Assembly: GCA_963681505.1 (NCBI GenBank) | Contig: OY811991.1 | Span: forward strand, 4,278,387 to 4,342,386 | Source of the DNA: Eunapius fragilis | Taxonomy: Eukaryota > Porifera > Demospongiae > Spongillida > Spongillidae | DNA length: 64,000 bases | Reading direction: 5' to 3' | Part shown: positions 21,744 through 34,300 of the stretch, piece after piece | Layout of the letters: each line of letters starts with the position of its first letter | Numbering within the stretch: the stretch's first letter is position 1 | The notes under the pieces: model-generated | The model's database searches: none | The model's input: the letters and a program-made list of their open reading frames with translations, nothing else | What the model was told of the DNA's origin: nothing | Program-made: the position numbers and the translations under genes

Positions 21744-24700
21744 GTTTGGGAATTGGTATACTAGTTGTTGAAATATGCCAAGAGGATTTATAAACACCAC
21801 TAAATATCTTCACTATGGTTTCCTTTTAATCTTTCCACACTGCACTGCTTTCCTCCAAAGACTGCAATCATTAAATCTTTCCATTGTACCTTGCATATCT
21901 AAAGACTTGTAATCCCAATTGACCATATTGACCTTTTATGGTTAAATTTGGAAGTTTTTATAGTGCCTGATAATGCTTTACATGTACCCACAGCAGAACA
22001 AAGAAGAACCTGATGATAGATTGTACCACTGCAGGGTAAAGAACACCTGTAATAACAATTCCAAGTATGTTGCTCTAGAATTGAGCATGAAACCCCCCCC
22101 CCTCCCTTCCAAGGCTTTCATGTGACCATTCCTACCTTAGTGCTGGAGCCTCTCGTTTCTGCCTAGCATCTCCTCCCAGTGCTCCAACGGATGACTGTGT
22201 TCAGGTTACCTTCCATGTCATCGTGCCCCAGGACTTGTGGGGTTGGGATGATTACACCTGCATTCACCTCTGCTTTGGTCACAAGAAACTGGGACAGTGG
22301 CAGACATGCCATGGAGAGTTTACTAAAAGGTCTATATGCAGCCTACATACGACTACACAGTGTATATGCCAGCATATTATGTAACACATTGTACTCTAAA
22401 CCTGCCTTACAGGGACCCTTCAAGCACTGACCCGATGTGTGAGATGACTTGCACTCTGTCACTGGAGACTGGAGTCCTCAAGGATCCACTACCATACAAG
22501 TATGTCGTCTTCTCTCCGAGGGTCACCAAAAAAAAGGTTAGTCATCGATTTGAATACCTGTATGGCCACTCCAAGAACCATGGCCACAATAACCGCTGCT
22601 TGGTGGTTCCAGTTCCTGAACTTAGAATCGGTCAGTTTTGCAAATATTGGTGTAGTGGTGTTACATAATAATATCATGTTCATATGTATACAGGAGGCAA
22701 CTATGTCCAGTATGATACGGTAGCCTATCCATGTGAGGAGGTTGTTAGTGCTGCAACCACTAAGGCGTCCAAAGGAGGGAGTACAGGCGCGGCAGACAGG
22801 AGAGCTTTGTTGTCAGCGATCATGAAGGCTACCATTGGTAGAGTGTGGTCGTATGCTGCAGGGATGACCGAGGGTTCATTTGCTATGTCACACAAGGATG
22901 AACGCATGTACTCACTGTGCATCTACCTCAAGCCGTATGCTGATGCCCTCTGCCGTGGCACGTACACCAAGACCTTGGTGAAGATGGCTGAGGAGATGGT
23001 GCATATATACAATCTGATGAGCAATGTTCAGATTTTTAATGACAATGGATGCACGAAAAAGCCAGTTAATGTTTCACAGGTAACAGTAGAGTTCTATCCA
23101 ATTGTCATGTGATGCTAGCATAATTGCGCACATGTAGGAGATGGTTCAGTTTTTTGGCACAACACTGGAGAATGTAAAATCTGCCGAGTCTGCAGAGACA
23201 CAACTCTGTGCATCAGTTGCTATAATCTACAGTTCACATGGACTGCTGAGGATTGAATTGCTACCTAAATCAGCTATTCTTGGCATCAACATGCTTCGAC
23301 TATGTCCCCATCAAGAAAGCAAATCTTGTTCAGAAATTACTCTTCTTCATTCACTGATACCAGAGGAAATGAGGTGACATTATAGACATGCTACAAATTA
23401 TTATTATTTCCCTTTCTTCTTTGCAGACTCGCAGTGGGTAATGCTATACTGCAGCTTTGTTCACAGCAGTGGGTCAATACTAAAGAACCCCTGCGTACAG
23501 AATGGCTTCATGCCCTACCACTTGCCCATCTCTTGTGTGGGTACTGCTCTCCGTTTGACGAGATGCCCAGACCCAAACACCTACAGTGGGTAGTGGGAAA
23601 AAATCAGAGTGAACTATGCGGCAGAAATAAAATATTGTAAGGAAGCATTTATTTGGGTGTACATTTGTATATATGTGTAGACATGCTTGGGACGTGTTTC
23701 TGGACGAGCTGAATTAAAAAAAAATAGATAAATTAGCTAATTAATTAATAAGTAAAGAAAAAAATAAAATTAAAAGCCTTTTTTAAGTATCATGATTAAG
23801 TGATTTGTTCAATGTTTAGTGTTCTGATTAAGGGCAAATGGTGCCATACCCACTGCGTAGATAGGGCATGGGTAAGCATATAGTGCAAGGATAGTAGGTC
23901 AAGCCTACACCCTGCATAGACAGGGTATGGGTAAGCATATAGTGCATGCTTAGTAGGTCAAGCCTACCTCTCTGTCTTCAACTCTTCCTCTAAACAATCC
24001 TACCCCCAAACTAGATTGTCCCAGGTCATGGTTCCCAGGTATTGTACTGCTATATATAAAGGGTGTTCTTCGGAAGGCAAATCACGTAGACTTATAGCCC
24101 AGCCTATTGACAACCTGAAGTTTGCACCACCCACCCACACATGCATTACTGTAATGTATTGCTTATAAGACCACTACCCCCTCTGCTCCTGGCCAAAATG
24201 TTTAAACGCCTGTAACTTCATCATTGCAAATGCATCTGTGCATCTTTTTCCAAATCATTTACATGTATGCATACTATTTAATTTCCTGAAAAGTTGAACA
24301 GGTTTGCAGCGACATTCATGGTTATGGAGATGTGCATGTTTAAACACAAGCTGTTTTTTTTGTTGGGAGGCAGAGAGGGGGGTGTTTATAAGTGATACTT
24401 TATGGTAATTGTATCTTGTACACTGAATTAATATAGTGTCATGCATCAATGGCAGGCAGCACCCTTTGGGCTTCTGCCCTGACCAATCACCTGAACCGCA
24501 TGACTGCATCATGGTAGTGCACATCCAGTTATTCCCACTTGAGGGCAGCTCAACACTACCTTGGGGCCAAACATGGCCTGATGGGTGCCCTGTCACCAGG
24601 TTGACACCTGATGCATTTTAGGCAAAATATTCCATCAATTAGTATTCTTGCATGACAGGGACCCAGAAGTGCATGGCTTATGCATCACTTTTTTGTTTAA

Positions 24701-27700
24701 TTGATTGTACATTTTTAAACATCAGTTCATGATTAACATATTCAAAGTAACAATGTTATTTATTACAGGATTTAGTACCAATTAAATGTAACTTCTGTAT
24801 GCATTAAGTAACCATTTTCTTTGTTAGCATGTATACCATTTGACTAGTGAGCATTATATGTGATAGCAGAAAAAATTAATGAAATTTTTTACTTATGCTT
24901 AGAGTTGTACTATTATGTATATCATTGCATTGAAAATTGCAATGTCGTAAATCTGCATTTATTTTCATGTATACATTGACGTGATATCATTCTTTGAAAG
25001 AATTACATGAAATACAAATGTCTGTTGGATCCTAATAATTATGTATATGACCTCAGTGGTTCCATTGGCATTATTGGTGTCAACTTGCAAAGCATGAATC
25101 TGTAATTCTTTGCTACCACTGTGCCATTCAAATGATATAGTTCGCCTTCAGTTGCCCTAGAATCCCTACAAGGGCTTGCCTGCGATGGCTGAGATAATAA
25201 TTCATTGTGTTTAACCCTATCAAGGATAATTATAGCCATGGAGCTCATCTCATTGCTCTTAGATTTCATAATTGTCCTTATATTCAACGCATGCAAGAGC
25301 AGCCTCCAATAATTATTGCAAATGGTGTCTTAGAAAAAAGTTTGTTTTGTATTTGCCATTTAAGGTACTAGTGTCGTTAACATGCACGCACAGGAAGATC
25401 TCCACCTTTTGTTGTGAAGTGGGTTGCCACAGCCAACAATGACTTGTTGACTAACCAAGCAGCTGGAATATAGTTTTGTTAGTTCGTCACTCTCTGTACT
25501 GATATAAGCGTCAATTGTATAGTGTTACAGCTATGAACAAATACTGAGGTTGGGAAGTACAAAAATTATGATTAAAATAATTGGCGCCAGGCTTTAAGTA
25601 TGTAAACAAAGTTATTTAATGATCAGCATCCTTAAATAAGGACTTTGGATATTAATTGTTAATATAATTTCATATAGTGTGGATACTATAACTTGTGTGG
25701 CTGTAAGATTTTTTGTCTACTGCTGTATGCACATTGCAAAATCATATGTGATGTTGTCATTTTTACGTGAAACTTTAGGAATGCCTTTGAAGAGTACCAG
25801 AAATTGCTGGATCTCTTTCAGTTGGATCCACTTCTGCTACCTGTTTTTGTCCATGTGTGTCCAAAGGAGGAACTGACAACCTTGTTCAAGTATATTCCTC
25901 CTTATGTGTCTACAGCATACCTATCGTATATGATATCAATAGGAGAATGGACCACTGCTATGGTAAAAGGGATTAAAACGCATGTCACTAGCAGTGTGTT
26001 CTAACGAGGACTGTTACAGGTAAATGAATTATCATCACTCCTGCCTGTTATAGCAAAAACTATAGGAACTCAAGTTAAATCAAGGTATGTTACACAATAT
26101 TAGTAACGTAGTTGTTTATAATTGGTTACCACTGCATGTGTGTGCATTGTGTGTTTACTTTGCTAACTGTAGGGCAGTGCAAAAAATGTACATAGATTGA
26201 CTACATGCTCCAAATTGTCTGTTTGATTCGAAATAAACCTACTGTATATGGGATGGTGCCTAGCAAAATTGTTAGGGCATACAGTCAAGTACCCAGACCT
26301 AGCTGGATGAGGTGTTAACTTGGTTCTCAATAGAGAGCGCCCCGCGCTTCTAGAACTCTCTGGATTGTGTATGTATGCGGACATATTTGTTGGCGCATGG
26401 CCAGAAATTGAGGACATGAGTGAATATGTAAGGTTGTGATAGAGATTTGAGAATTCTGATTTCACCAATAAATTTGCCACCTTTTAAAAATAATTTATCA
26501 TGTTTCAAGACAAGAAATTATTAATTCAAATCAATTAACTAAAATTATTTTTATCAAATTGAATTCCAAACAGGATTAGTATTCGCTAAAAATCGGTCTG
26601 ATTATAATATACATGTATCATGAAAAGAACATTAAGCATCCATTAACTAAATTCAAGACAAATCAATTATTTACAACCGGGCATAATTTATTCATAAATG
26701 TATGTCATTATGTAATACCTTGCATCATTGATGTGTCGTCTGCTTACAAGACTTCTGCTCACAAGTCTTGTTAAAATCATCTACTCACGAGAACATTAAA
26801 ATAGTGAGACTACAATATAGTGTGCCGAACCTCCGTTTCTGCAGCGAGAAAAAGGAGTCTTCACGATACTACTATGGTACGCCCATGCTTATGTGGATTG
26901 ATGCAGCACAAGTGCGCAAATTAAACATTCTGCGTGCCAGACTAGTGTATAATAACAACAGGTCCTGACATGTGTTTGTTGTTGCCGAATCACAATCAAA
27001 ACGAAATCCTACGTACGCATGCGCAAATTTAGTTGAATGTTTTATTAGTTCCTAGGCCATACCAAGTAATTTCGTGCATTCTCACGCAACACAATAGTGG
27101 AACTGTAATCATGATAACCGATTGAGTATTTTAACGCGAGGTGTCGCTACATCAGGCGGGAATGAGAATAGTAGGGGTGTTTTACCGTTACGTTGGCGTG
27201 AGTTAAGCCAAAGCGTTTGAAGCTATCGAGCAGCACATGGAGAAATTTCTGTTGTATTCATGTAGCTCACGATTATTTACCCATCTTAATCAATTTTAAT
27301 GTGCTGGTGCAATTTGCATGGTCATATCAGCAAAAAGCAATAGTCTGCACAAAGTTTAGTGGGTTTTGATAATCGTGGGATTCGGTGATAAAAACATGAA
27401 GTTAAGCAAGATCCCACAATATACATTTTACCATACAGAAAAGGTGTAGTATGATGCGTTGAAAGTAGGAAGTCCATAGCTATAACCGTCTACATATTGT
27501 GTAACATGTGTGATTACAAGGAGATGTACAATTCATGATTTATAAATTATACAAAACACATTTATGAAAGCGTCATATCACATACAGTGGTAAAGCTCTG
27601 CTACATGTACATGATTATCTGTTCGAATGCACCATTTTATCACATTCATAGGCCAGTGGATGTTTGAAGGCAAACATTATGAACTCCTGCAGGCAATATC

Positions 27701-30700
27701 ATGCAGAGCTCATTCAAAACATCTAAAGTACAGGAGTAACAAGAGAGACAATATATATGTCATAATTGCAGACAACCTATAGACCTTATTCACAGCATGG
27801 TCTAGCCAGAGAATCAATTCCTGAACTGCTTTCACATTGATCAGCTGACTTAAGTCAGGATGAGGTGGATACATGCATGTGGTACACGTAAAGCCCACTA
27901 CATGATTATCTGTTGAAATGCACCATTTTATCACACTCATTTAAAGTTAATAGGCCAGTGTATGTTTCAAGGCAAACATTATGAACTCCTGCAGGCAACA
28001 TCATGCAGAGCTCATTCAAAACATTGCAGCTCATTGTAAACAACTTGCAGTATATACTTGTATTCATGGTACTTGCATTGGGCATGAGTCTGGATCATCA
28101 CACAGTATATAGCACTGAACAGCACAGTCAGTTCATTGCATATCACTCTATACTATCTATACCCATACCCCCCCTAATGTAACATGATAGAGGGTCAAGG
28201 GATCCCTATTTTAATATCTTAACTAATGTATTCTGCCATTTTTCAGCTATGGTAACGAAGGAGACTGCAAAGATGGTCGGTCCTTCACGAGTGACGTCGG
28301 TTTGGGATAGGATAGAATCAATTTCATTGAGCGGCTTTGATTTCGTGGCCAAAATACATGTAAAGCATATACGGTCCAATAACAATTCAATATATATTTT
28401 AAACCTATACACGTAGTGGTTTATTGTACGTACGTATGGTATACCGGTGAGTTAAACTAAAGAGATAGCATTGGGGTACGTCGGCCCCTCCCCCCCCCCC
28501 CCCACCTATAAGATTGTAAGATTGGGGTGGGGGGGCCTAGACCCCCTCTGCTCCCCCCATCCCCCTGGTTCCAACGCCTCTGTGACCCATCTGAATGGTG
28601 GTTCACCTGTGTGTGTGTGTAAGCTATGGTGTGCATAGTAAGCCCATATACTTGATGACCACACGTCTTAGGAGCCCCTGCGTGTGAACCAGTTGAACTT
28701 GAATCTAGGTGTTAATTAATTCGATTAGCTAGAGGCCAAACACCTTTGTAAAGTCTTAGCTACTAGGCTGTTTTTTGTGCATTATTTTTCTGGCCACTTA
28801 GCAACACTTAAATTATATACATACATACCGTGGTGCTGTAATCCTCCTCCCCCTAGTTGTTAATGACATAGTTCATATAAGCAGGTCAAACTACGCATCA
28901 TCGTACTCTAACACATGTACAGGACAAAACAAAAAACTCAGCAACGCCTTTTTACTACATCCAAAACTATAACTTCTGTGAACGTTCTCACTAGTACGCC
29001 ATTGTTTTCTTTCTCATATACAATGGGTGACCATTTAATTTTGCTGCTTCTGGGAATTAGATAATGAACCTTGCATCCATCTTCAAGGTGATCATATGCC
29101 ACATCTCAGTTGGATGGGAAGAATCTTTCATCAAAGTTTTCTTTTTCATAGTTCGTTCCTTGTCCAAATGATGGACGGACTCCTTTTCCTTGGAACAAAT
29201 ATTTAAAGACATCCATTCTAAAAGAAGTAGAAAATTTGCATTTTCGAATGCAGTTACTCTTTAAACTCTTTGCCATTTCGGTATATATAGGTATGACACA
29301 CTGTTGTCTATAATTCTCCATCCTGGTTGGGGGTGTTGAGACCTTCTGGAAGGAGAAATAAAAATATACATGTAGTTATTTACTTATAACTTACGTACCT
29401 TTTCGCTGCAAGATTCAGGTCGCTTTCTTTAATCCAGCTACTGTCTTCATTGCAATAGCCTTTCCACATTATCAAGTACTCAAAACCCTGTGCAAAGTTC
29501 AATGCATGCAAAGCTATTATTGAGCCATAAAGTGGCTTGTTTAGGGCGTAAACAATGTTTAATGTTCTAATGAAAGGTGAATGGTTGTGGACCAACCCCT
29601 CCCTGTTTAGATTGGGCGTGGGAAAGCATATGATGGGATGAATAGGGGCTTTGTCGAAGGTTAGTGGGTCAATCCTACCTCTCTGTCTGCAACCCCCCCC
29701 CCCCCTCTAAACAAACTATCCCCAAACTAGATTGTCCCTTTGTCTGGTTCCAGGTTTGTATTACTATATATAAATGATGTTCTAGGGAAAGCAGACATTC
29801 GTTCTCATAGCCAGCCTATTGACGACCTGAATTTTTCGCTGATTCTCGTTTTCGCTGAATCTTTCGCGTCCCTTCCATATTTCACTTCCATGGCAACAAT
29901 GGAATCACGCCAAACCTTACATTGCCTCACTAACCGAGGTCCTTCGCTTAAGGCTTGTGACGGCCCATCTGGAAACCACTGGCAACAAGCTGAATCTCGT
30001 AAAACACCTGTTCCAGCACAAGGACAGCCTCCAGCAAGGTCCATCTGGCCTTGCAAGGACAGACGTGGTAACCTGTCCCAACCATTCTGAGAACGACAGC
30101 GATTCCGAGGATCAGGACAATGAGGAGGCCTCAACTATTGAGTCACCGTCGTCGGACGACGACTTCGACATCCCCGACACGCCCGGAGCTGGTTTGACCC
30201 CTGTCCTGCCAATCCTCGGCAGTTCCCACGAGCCACGCGACTCGGCGATCTGCCAGGTCCTCCGCTCCCGCTCCCGTCGTCCCAAAGTGGCTTTACCATC
30301 GCAAACATCACAAGTCCTTGGCATGCGCGCCACCATCGAGCTGGTCACCACTCTCCCCCAGTGCACTCATCGCGGCCTCACAGCAGTCGCGGTTACGAGC
30401 CATCCACAGTCGGTCACAAACGAGCTCGTGGCAACCACCCTACCGGCTCCCACAGCCGATCTTCAGGCAAGCAGTACCACCATCAAAGTTGCCCCTTGTC
30501 GAGCAGCTCCAGCAGTAGCTCCAAGTTGAGCAGATCCAACAGCAGTGAGTCGAGCAGCAGCCCCTCCTCCAGCAGCGATTCCCCCAGCAGCGATTCCGAC
30601 CAGCGCAATAGGAGGCGTCACAAGTCATGACGTCACCACTGGAGACATCGCTATCACCACAAGTCTCGGGACCACAGCCCACGGGAAGCCCCCTCCACTA

Positions 30701-31305
30701 ACTTCATCCCTACCCCACCGAAAAGGGAAGCAAAGGGGATACGGAAAGGTACCACCTCCTCCTACCCATAGATGTCCATTCCCTGCCACCTACTGCTGGA
30801 ATGAAAAAACACATACGCCAGGTATCGGACCTCCCCAACTGGTTGGAGGCCTGGAATGTGTTTGTGGTCATCAGGGTCCAGGCTGCTCCCAACACTGCAC
30901 TGGCATTGGTCAGATACCAGTGTACCATCTGCCAGCTCTTTGCTACCTATGGTCCGGCTGCTGCTCTGAAGTACGACAGGCTCTTCAGGCAAGCAGCAGC
31001 ACAGACAAAAAAGGACCAGCCCCTTCACTGGGACGCTATGAAAGAAGACTTGCTGGTGTGGTGTGTCACTAACCCGCCCTTTCGGGTCAAGCAGCAGACC
31101 ACACCCTTCCCTCGCCATGGAGCTCCAGCACCCCCAGGAGGCTCGGCTGCTGGAAGCCCCTAGCTCATGGTTGGGTGTCTCACACTCCAGCTGGTGAGGA
31201 GATCTGCTGCCGATTTAACGCTGGAAGGTGTCCCAAAGGTGCAGACTGTAGCTTCCTCCACAAGTGCTGGGTCCCTGGTTGTGGAGGAGCTCATCCTGCC
31301 ACCAC

Positions 31306-31341
<36 letters not shown>

Positions 31342-34300
31342 GCCATGTGAGCACCAATGAGGTTACTCACCTTTACGATGCTCAGCTTTTGAGCAAGAAC
31401 TAAAGCACCATCCAAACAAAGCCTGGGTCACTCGGCTGCTTCACGGTATGGATTTCGGTGTATCCACTGGTTACAAAGGACCACACCTCCCCTACCAGGC
31501 ACATAACCTGGCTTCAGCACTGGCACACCCAGAAGCTGTTGATGCAGAACTGGACAAGGAGGTGCAGGCTGGAAGAGTTCTGGGCCCATTCTCCCTCCGG
31601 CCTTCGGGAAACCTCAGGACCTCTGGGCTGGGAGTGGTACCCAAAATGAATGGCAAGTGGAGGGTGATTCTCCACCTCTCTGCACCAGAAGGACACAATA
31701 TCAATGACTTCATTAGCCGAGAGGAGTTCACCCTCCACTACTCCACCATCGATGATGCTGTGGCTCTCCTCAGCATGTTCAATAGAGGAGCCCTCATGGC
31801 TAAGCTGGACCTGCAGGCAGCATTTCGCATGGTCCCAGTCCTGAGTGGGAGCTCTTGGGAATGTACTGGCGTAGTAAATATTATGTGGACACTTGCCTCC
31901 CCTTTGGCTTACGCTCGGTCCCCAGCATCTTCGATAACTTTGCCACCGCCCTGCACTGGATCCTGGAGCACAACCATGGAGCTACCCTCCTACACTACCT
32001 TGACGACTTTCTCCTGCTTGGTCCACCCGGTTCGCCCACCTGCCAGTATTCCATGTCCACCATGCTGCGAGTATGCCAGGAACTGGGCGTGCCGGTCGCC
32101 ATGGAGAAGTCCAAGGACCAGCCACTTGCCTAACCTTCCTGGGCATTGAGTTGGACTCCTCTACAACAGCTCAGGCTACCCCTGACCAAGCTGCAGGACA
32201 TAAATTTCCTCACCAAATCTTGGCTGGGCAAGCGGTCAGCTACCAAGAGGGAACTTCTGTCCTTCATTGGCAAACTCTCATTTGCTGCCAAGTTTGTCCC
32301 AGTGGTCCGCCTCTTCTTACGTCCTTTTATCCACCTGTCCACCACAGTGAGGATGCTAGAGCCGATGCTGCTTGGTGGAATCGGTTTCTGCCATCCTGGA
32401 ATGGTATCGGCATGTTTATTGCTCCAGAGTGGAGAGATGCAGACTCTGTCAATCTGTACACTGACACATCCGGTTCCCTAGAGTTTGGTGCTTATTTTGA
32501 TGGAGCGTAATTAGAGGAAATTGGCAACCCCACCAGCAACCACCAGCTCGCTCCATACAGTGGCAGGAGCTATTTGCCATTTTGGCTGCGGCACTCACAT
32601 GGGGACACCTCCTGTCTGGGCAACGCATATGATTCCATTGTGATAACCTCCCCATCATTCAGGCATGGCCCAGCCAGTCCTCCAAACACCCAGGGATCAT
32701 GGATCTGCTGAGGACATTGTTCTTCACTGCTGCTCAACACAGCTTTACTGTCTCTCTGGCACACCTTCCGGGCCGGCTGAATTGCATTGCAGATGCCCCT
32801 ATCCTGCAACCAAATGTCATGGTTCTTTTCCCTTGCCCCACAGGCCAACCAATACTCAACACCACTACCTCCACTGCTGGCAGCAATCTGGAGGACCACC
32901 TGCAGCTCCTCATCACCAGGGCCGTGGCACCATCTACCTCCTCCACCTACAGGGCAAGGACCAGGAGGTACCTCTCCTTCTGCCAGGCCTACAGACTTAA
33001 ATCTCTTCCTGGTTCCAAGCACACTTGCACTGTCACCTCAGCAGGACGCTGCTCCAGACCAACACCATCCAGGTATATGTGGCCGCAGTGTCCCATCTCC
33101 ACCTGTCTTGGGGCTTCAGTAGTCCCACCTCCAAAAACCCAATGCTGAACCTAACCATCCGAGGCATCTAGCGTTCCCAGGCTCCAGCTCACCTCAGGCC
33201 TAAGCAACTTTCCCTCACCAACACCATGTTGGACAGGATGCTAGGTTTGCTGGACACTGACCCCCTTGGTATGCATGACAGGCTGATGTTGAAGGCTGCC
33301 CTGACCCTTGGCTTCTTCGGACTGCTGAGAGTCAGTGAGTTCACCACCACGAGCAGAAGAGCTTTTGACCCAAAGACACACCTCACAAGGCAAGACATTG
33401 CCTGGACCAAGGGCAATACATCTATCTTCTTCATTAAAAGGTCCAAGACTGACCAAGCTGGGAAAGGAACCACCATTTCAGTTGTGGGTTGCACTGGAGG
33501 AAAAACATGTCCTGTTGTCACTATGCAAGCTTACCTCAACCATTGCAGGGCATCCAAGCATGCTGCACTGTTTCATTTCCAGTCCGGACAACCACTCTCA
33601 TCCAGAACCCTGCGATCCGATCTAGAAGATCTGCTGCACAGATTAGGATACAAATCATCTCAGTACAATACCCACAGCTTGTGGATTGGTCAGCAACTGC
33701 AGCAGCACAGGCAGGACTCCCTCCATCTTCCATTCAAAGATTGGGACGATGGCGCAGTTCTGTCTTCACAACATACACCCAACATCCCTTGACATCTCCC
33801 AGTGACACTGCAACAATAGCCTCTGCCCCCTGACTTTCATCCTCTGCACACACATGTCTTCCTCCAATGTATGCATTTGTATAATTTCCCACTTGGAATC
33901 ATCCCCCCTTAACCAATCAATTTGGGGGTACACACTTGGGCGACACCCTTCGGGCTTCTACCCTGACCAACCACCCAAGCCACTTACCACGTCGTGGTGT
34001 GGCATATCTGGTCGAACCAATGGGTGACTCAACGTTACCCTTGGTCCCAGGTTGGTTCAGCGGTTGAGGGCCAACCACTCTCCATGACCTCATGGTAGTG
34101 GCAAGTCTGGTTACTCCAAGAGTAGCCTGCGCTACCCTTGGTCCAGGCCAGCTCAACAGGGGGGTCTGCACCCCCTGTCATATGCCTGACCGGTTCAGCC
34201 TGGCTCCCTTATGGGCAAACCAGTTAACCCGTTAACCAGCTAACATAAGGAGAATGGAAGCAAGGGACACAGCTTTAATGCATGACATATGATGGTGAAG

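Larger units (their letters stand above)
29590..34215 (+). mobile_element. DIRS/Ngaro-like tyrosine-recombinase retrotransposon, degenerate
   Basis: Blocks in order on the plus strand: a Ser/Pro-rich gag-like region (about 29950-31170); a Cys/His segment CCRFNAGRCPKGADC..H (about 31199-31300) typical of the gag zinc fingers of this class; reverse transcriptase (about 31440-32130) with GVVPKMNGKWR, LDLQAAFR and the active-site YLDD; an RNase H region (about 32440-32680); and a tyrosine recombinase (about 32900-33833). Frameshifts and stops separate the blocks, so the element is not autonomous. A C tract (31311-31337) follows the zinc fingers. It lies in the large RNF213 intron, sense to the gene. 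End coordinates are approximate, taken from similarity to 23840-24615. Confidence 0.85.

Noticed and set aside
22166-22173. Alternative acceptor for the first CBM20 exon at the AG near 22168
   Set aside because: With the preceding phase-2 exon this produces an in-frame stop within a few codons; the AG at 22139-22140 keeps the frame open.
30112-31415. Cys-rich and Gly-rich minus-strand proteins over the retrotransposon gag region
   Set aside because: Antisense shadows of Ser/Pro- and GC-rich gag sequence and of the C tract.
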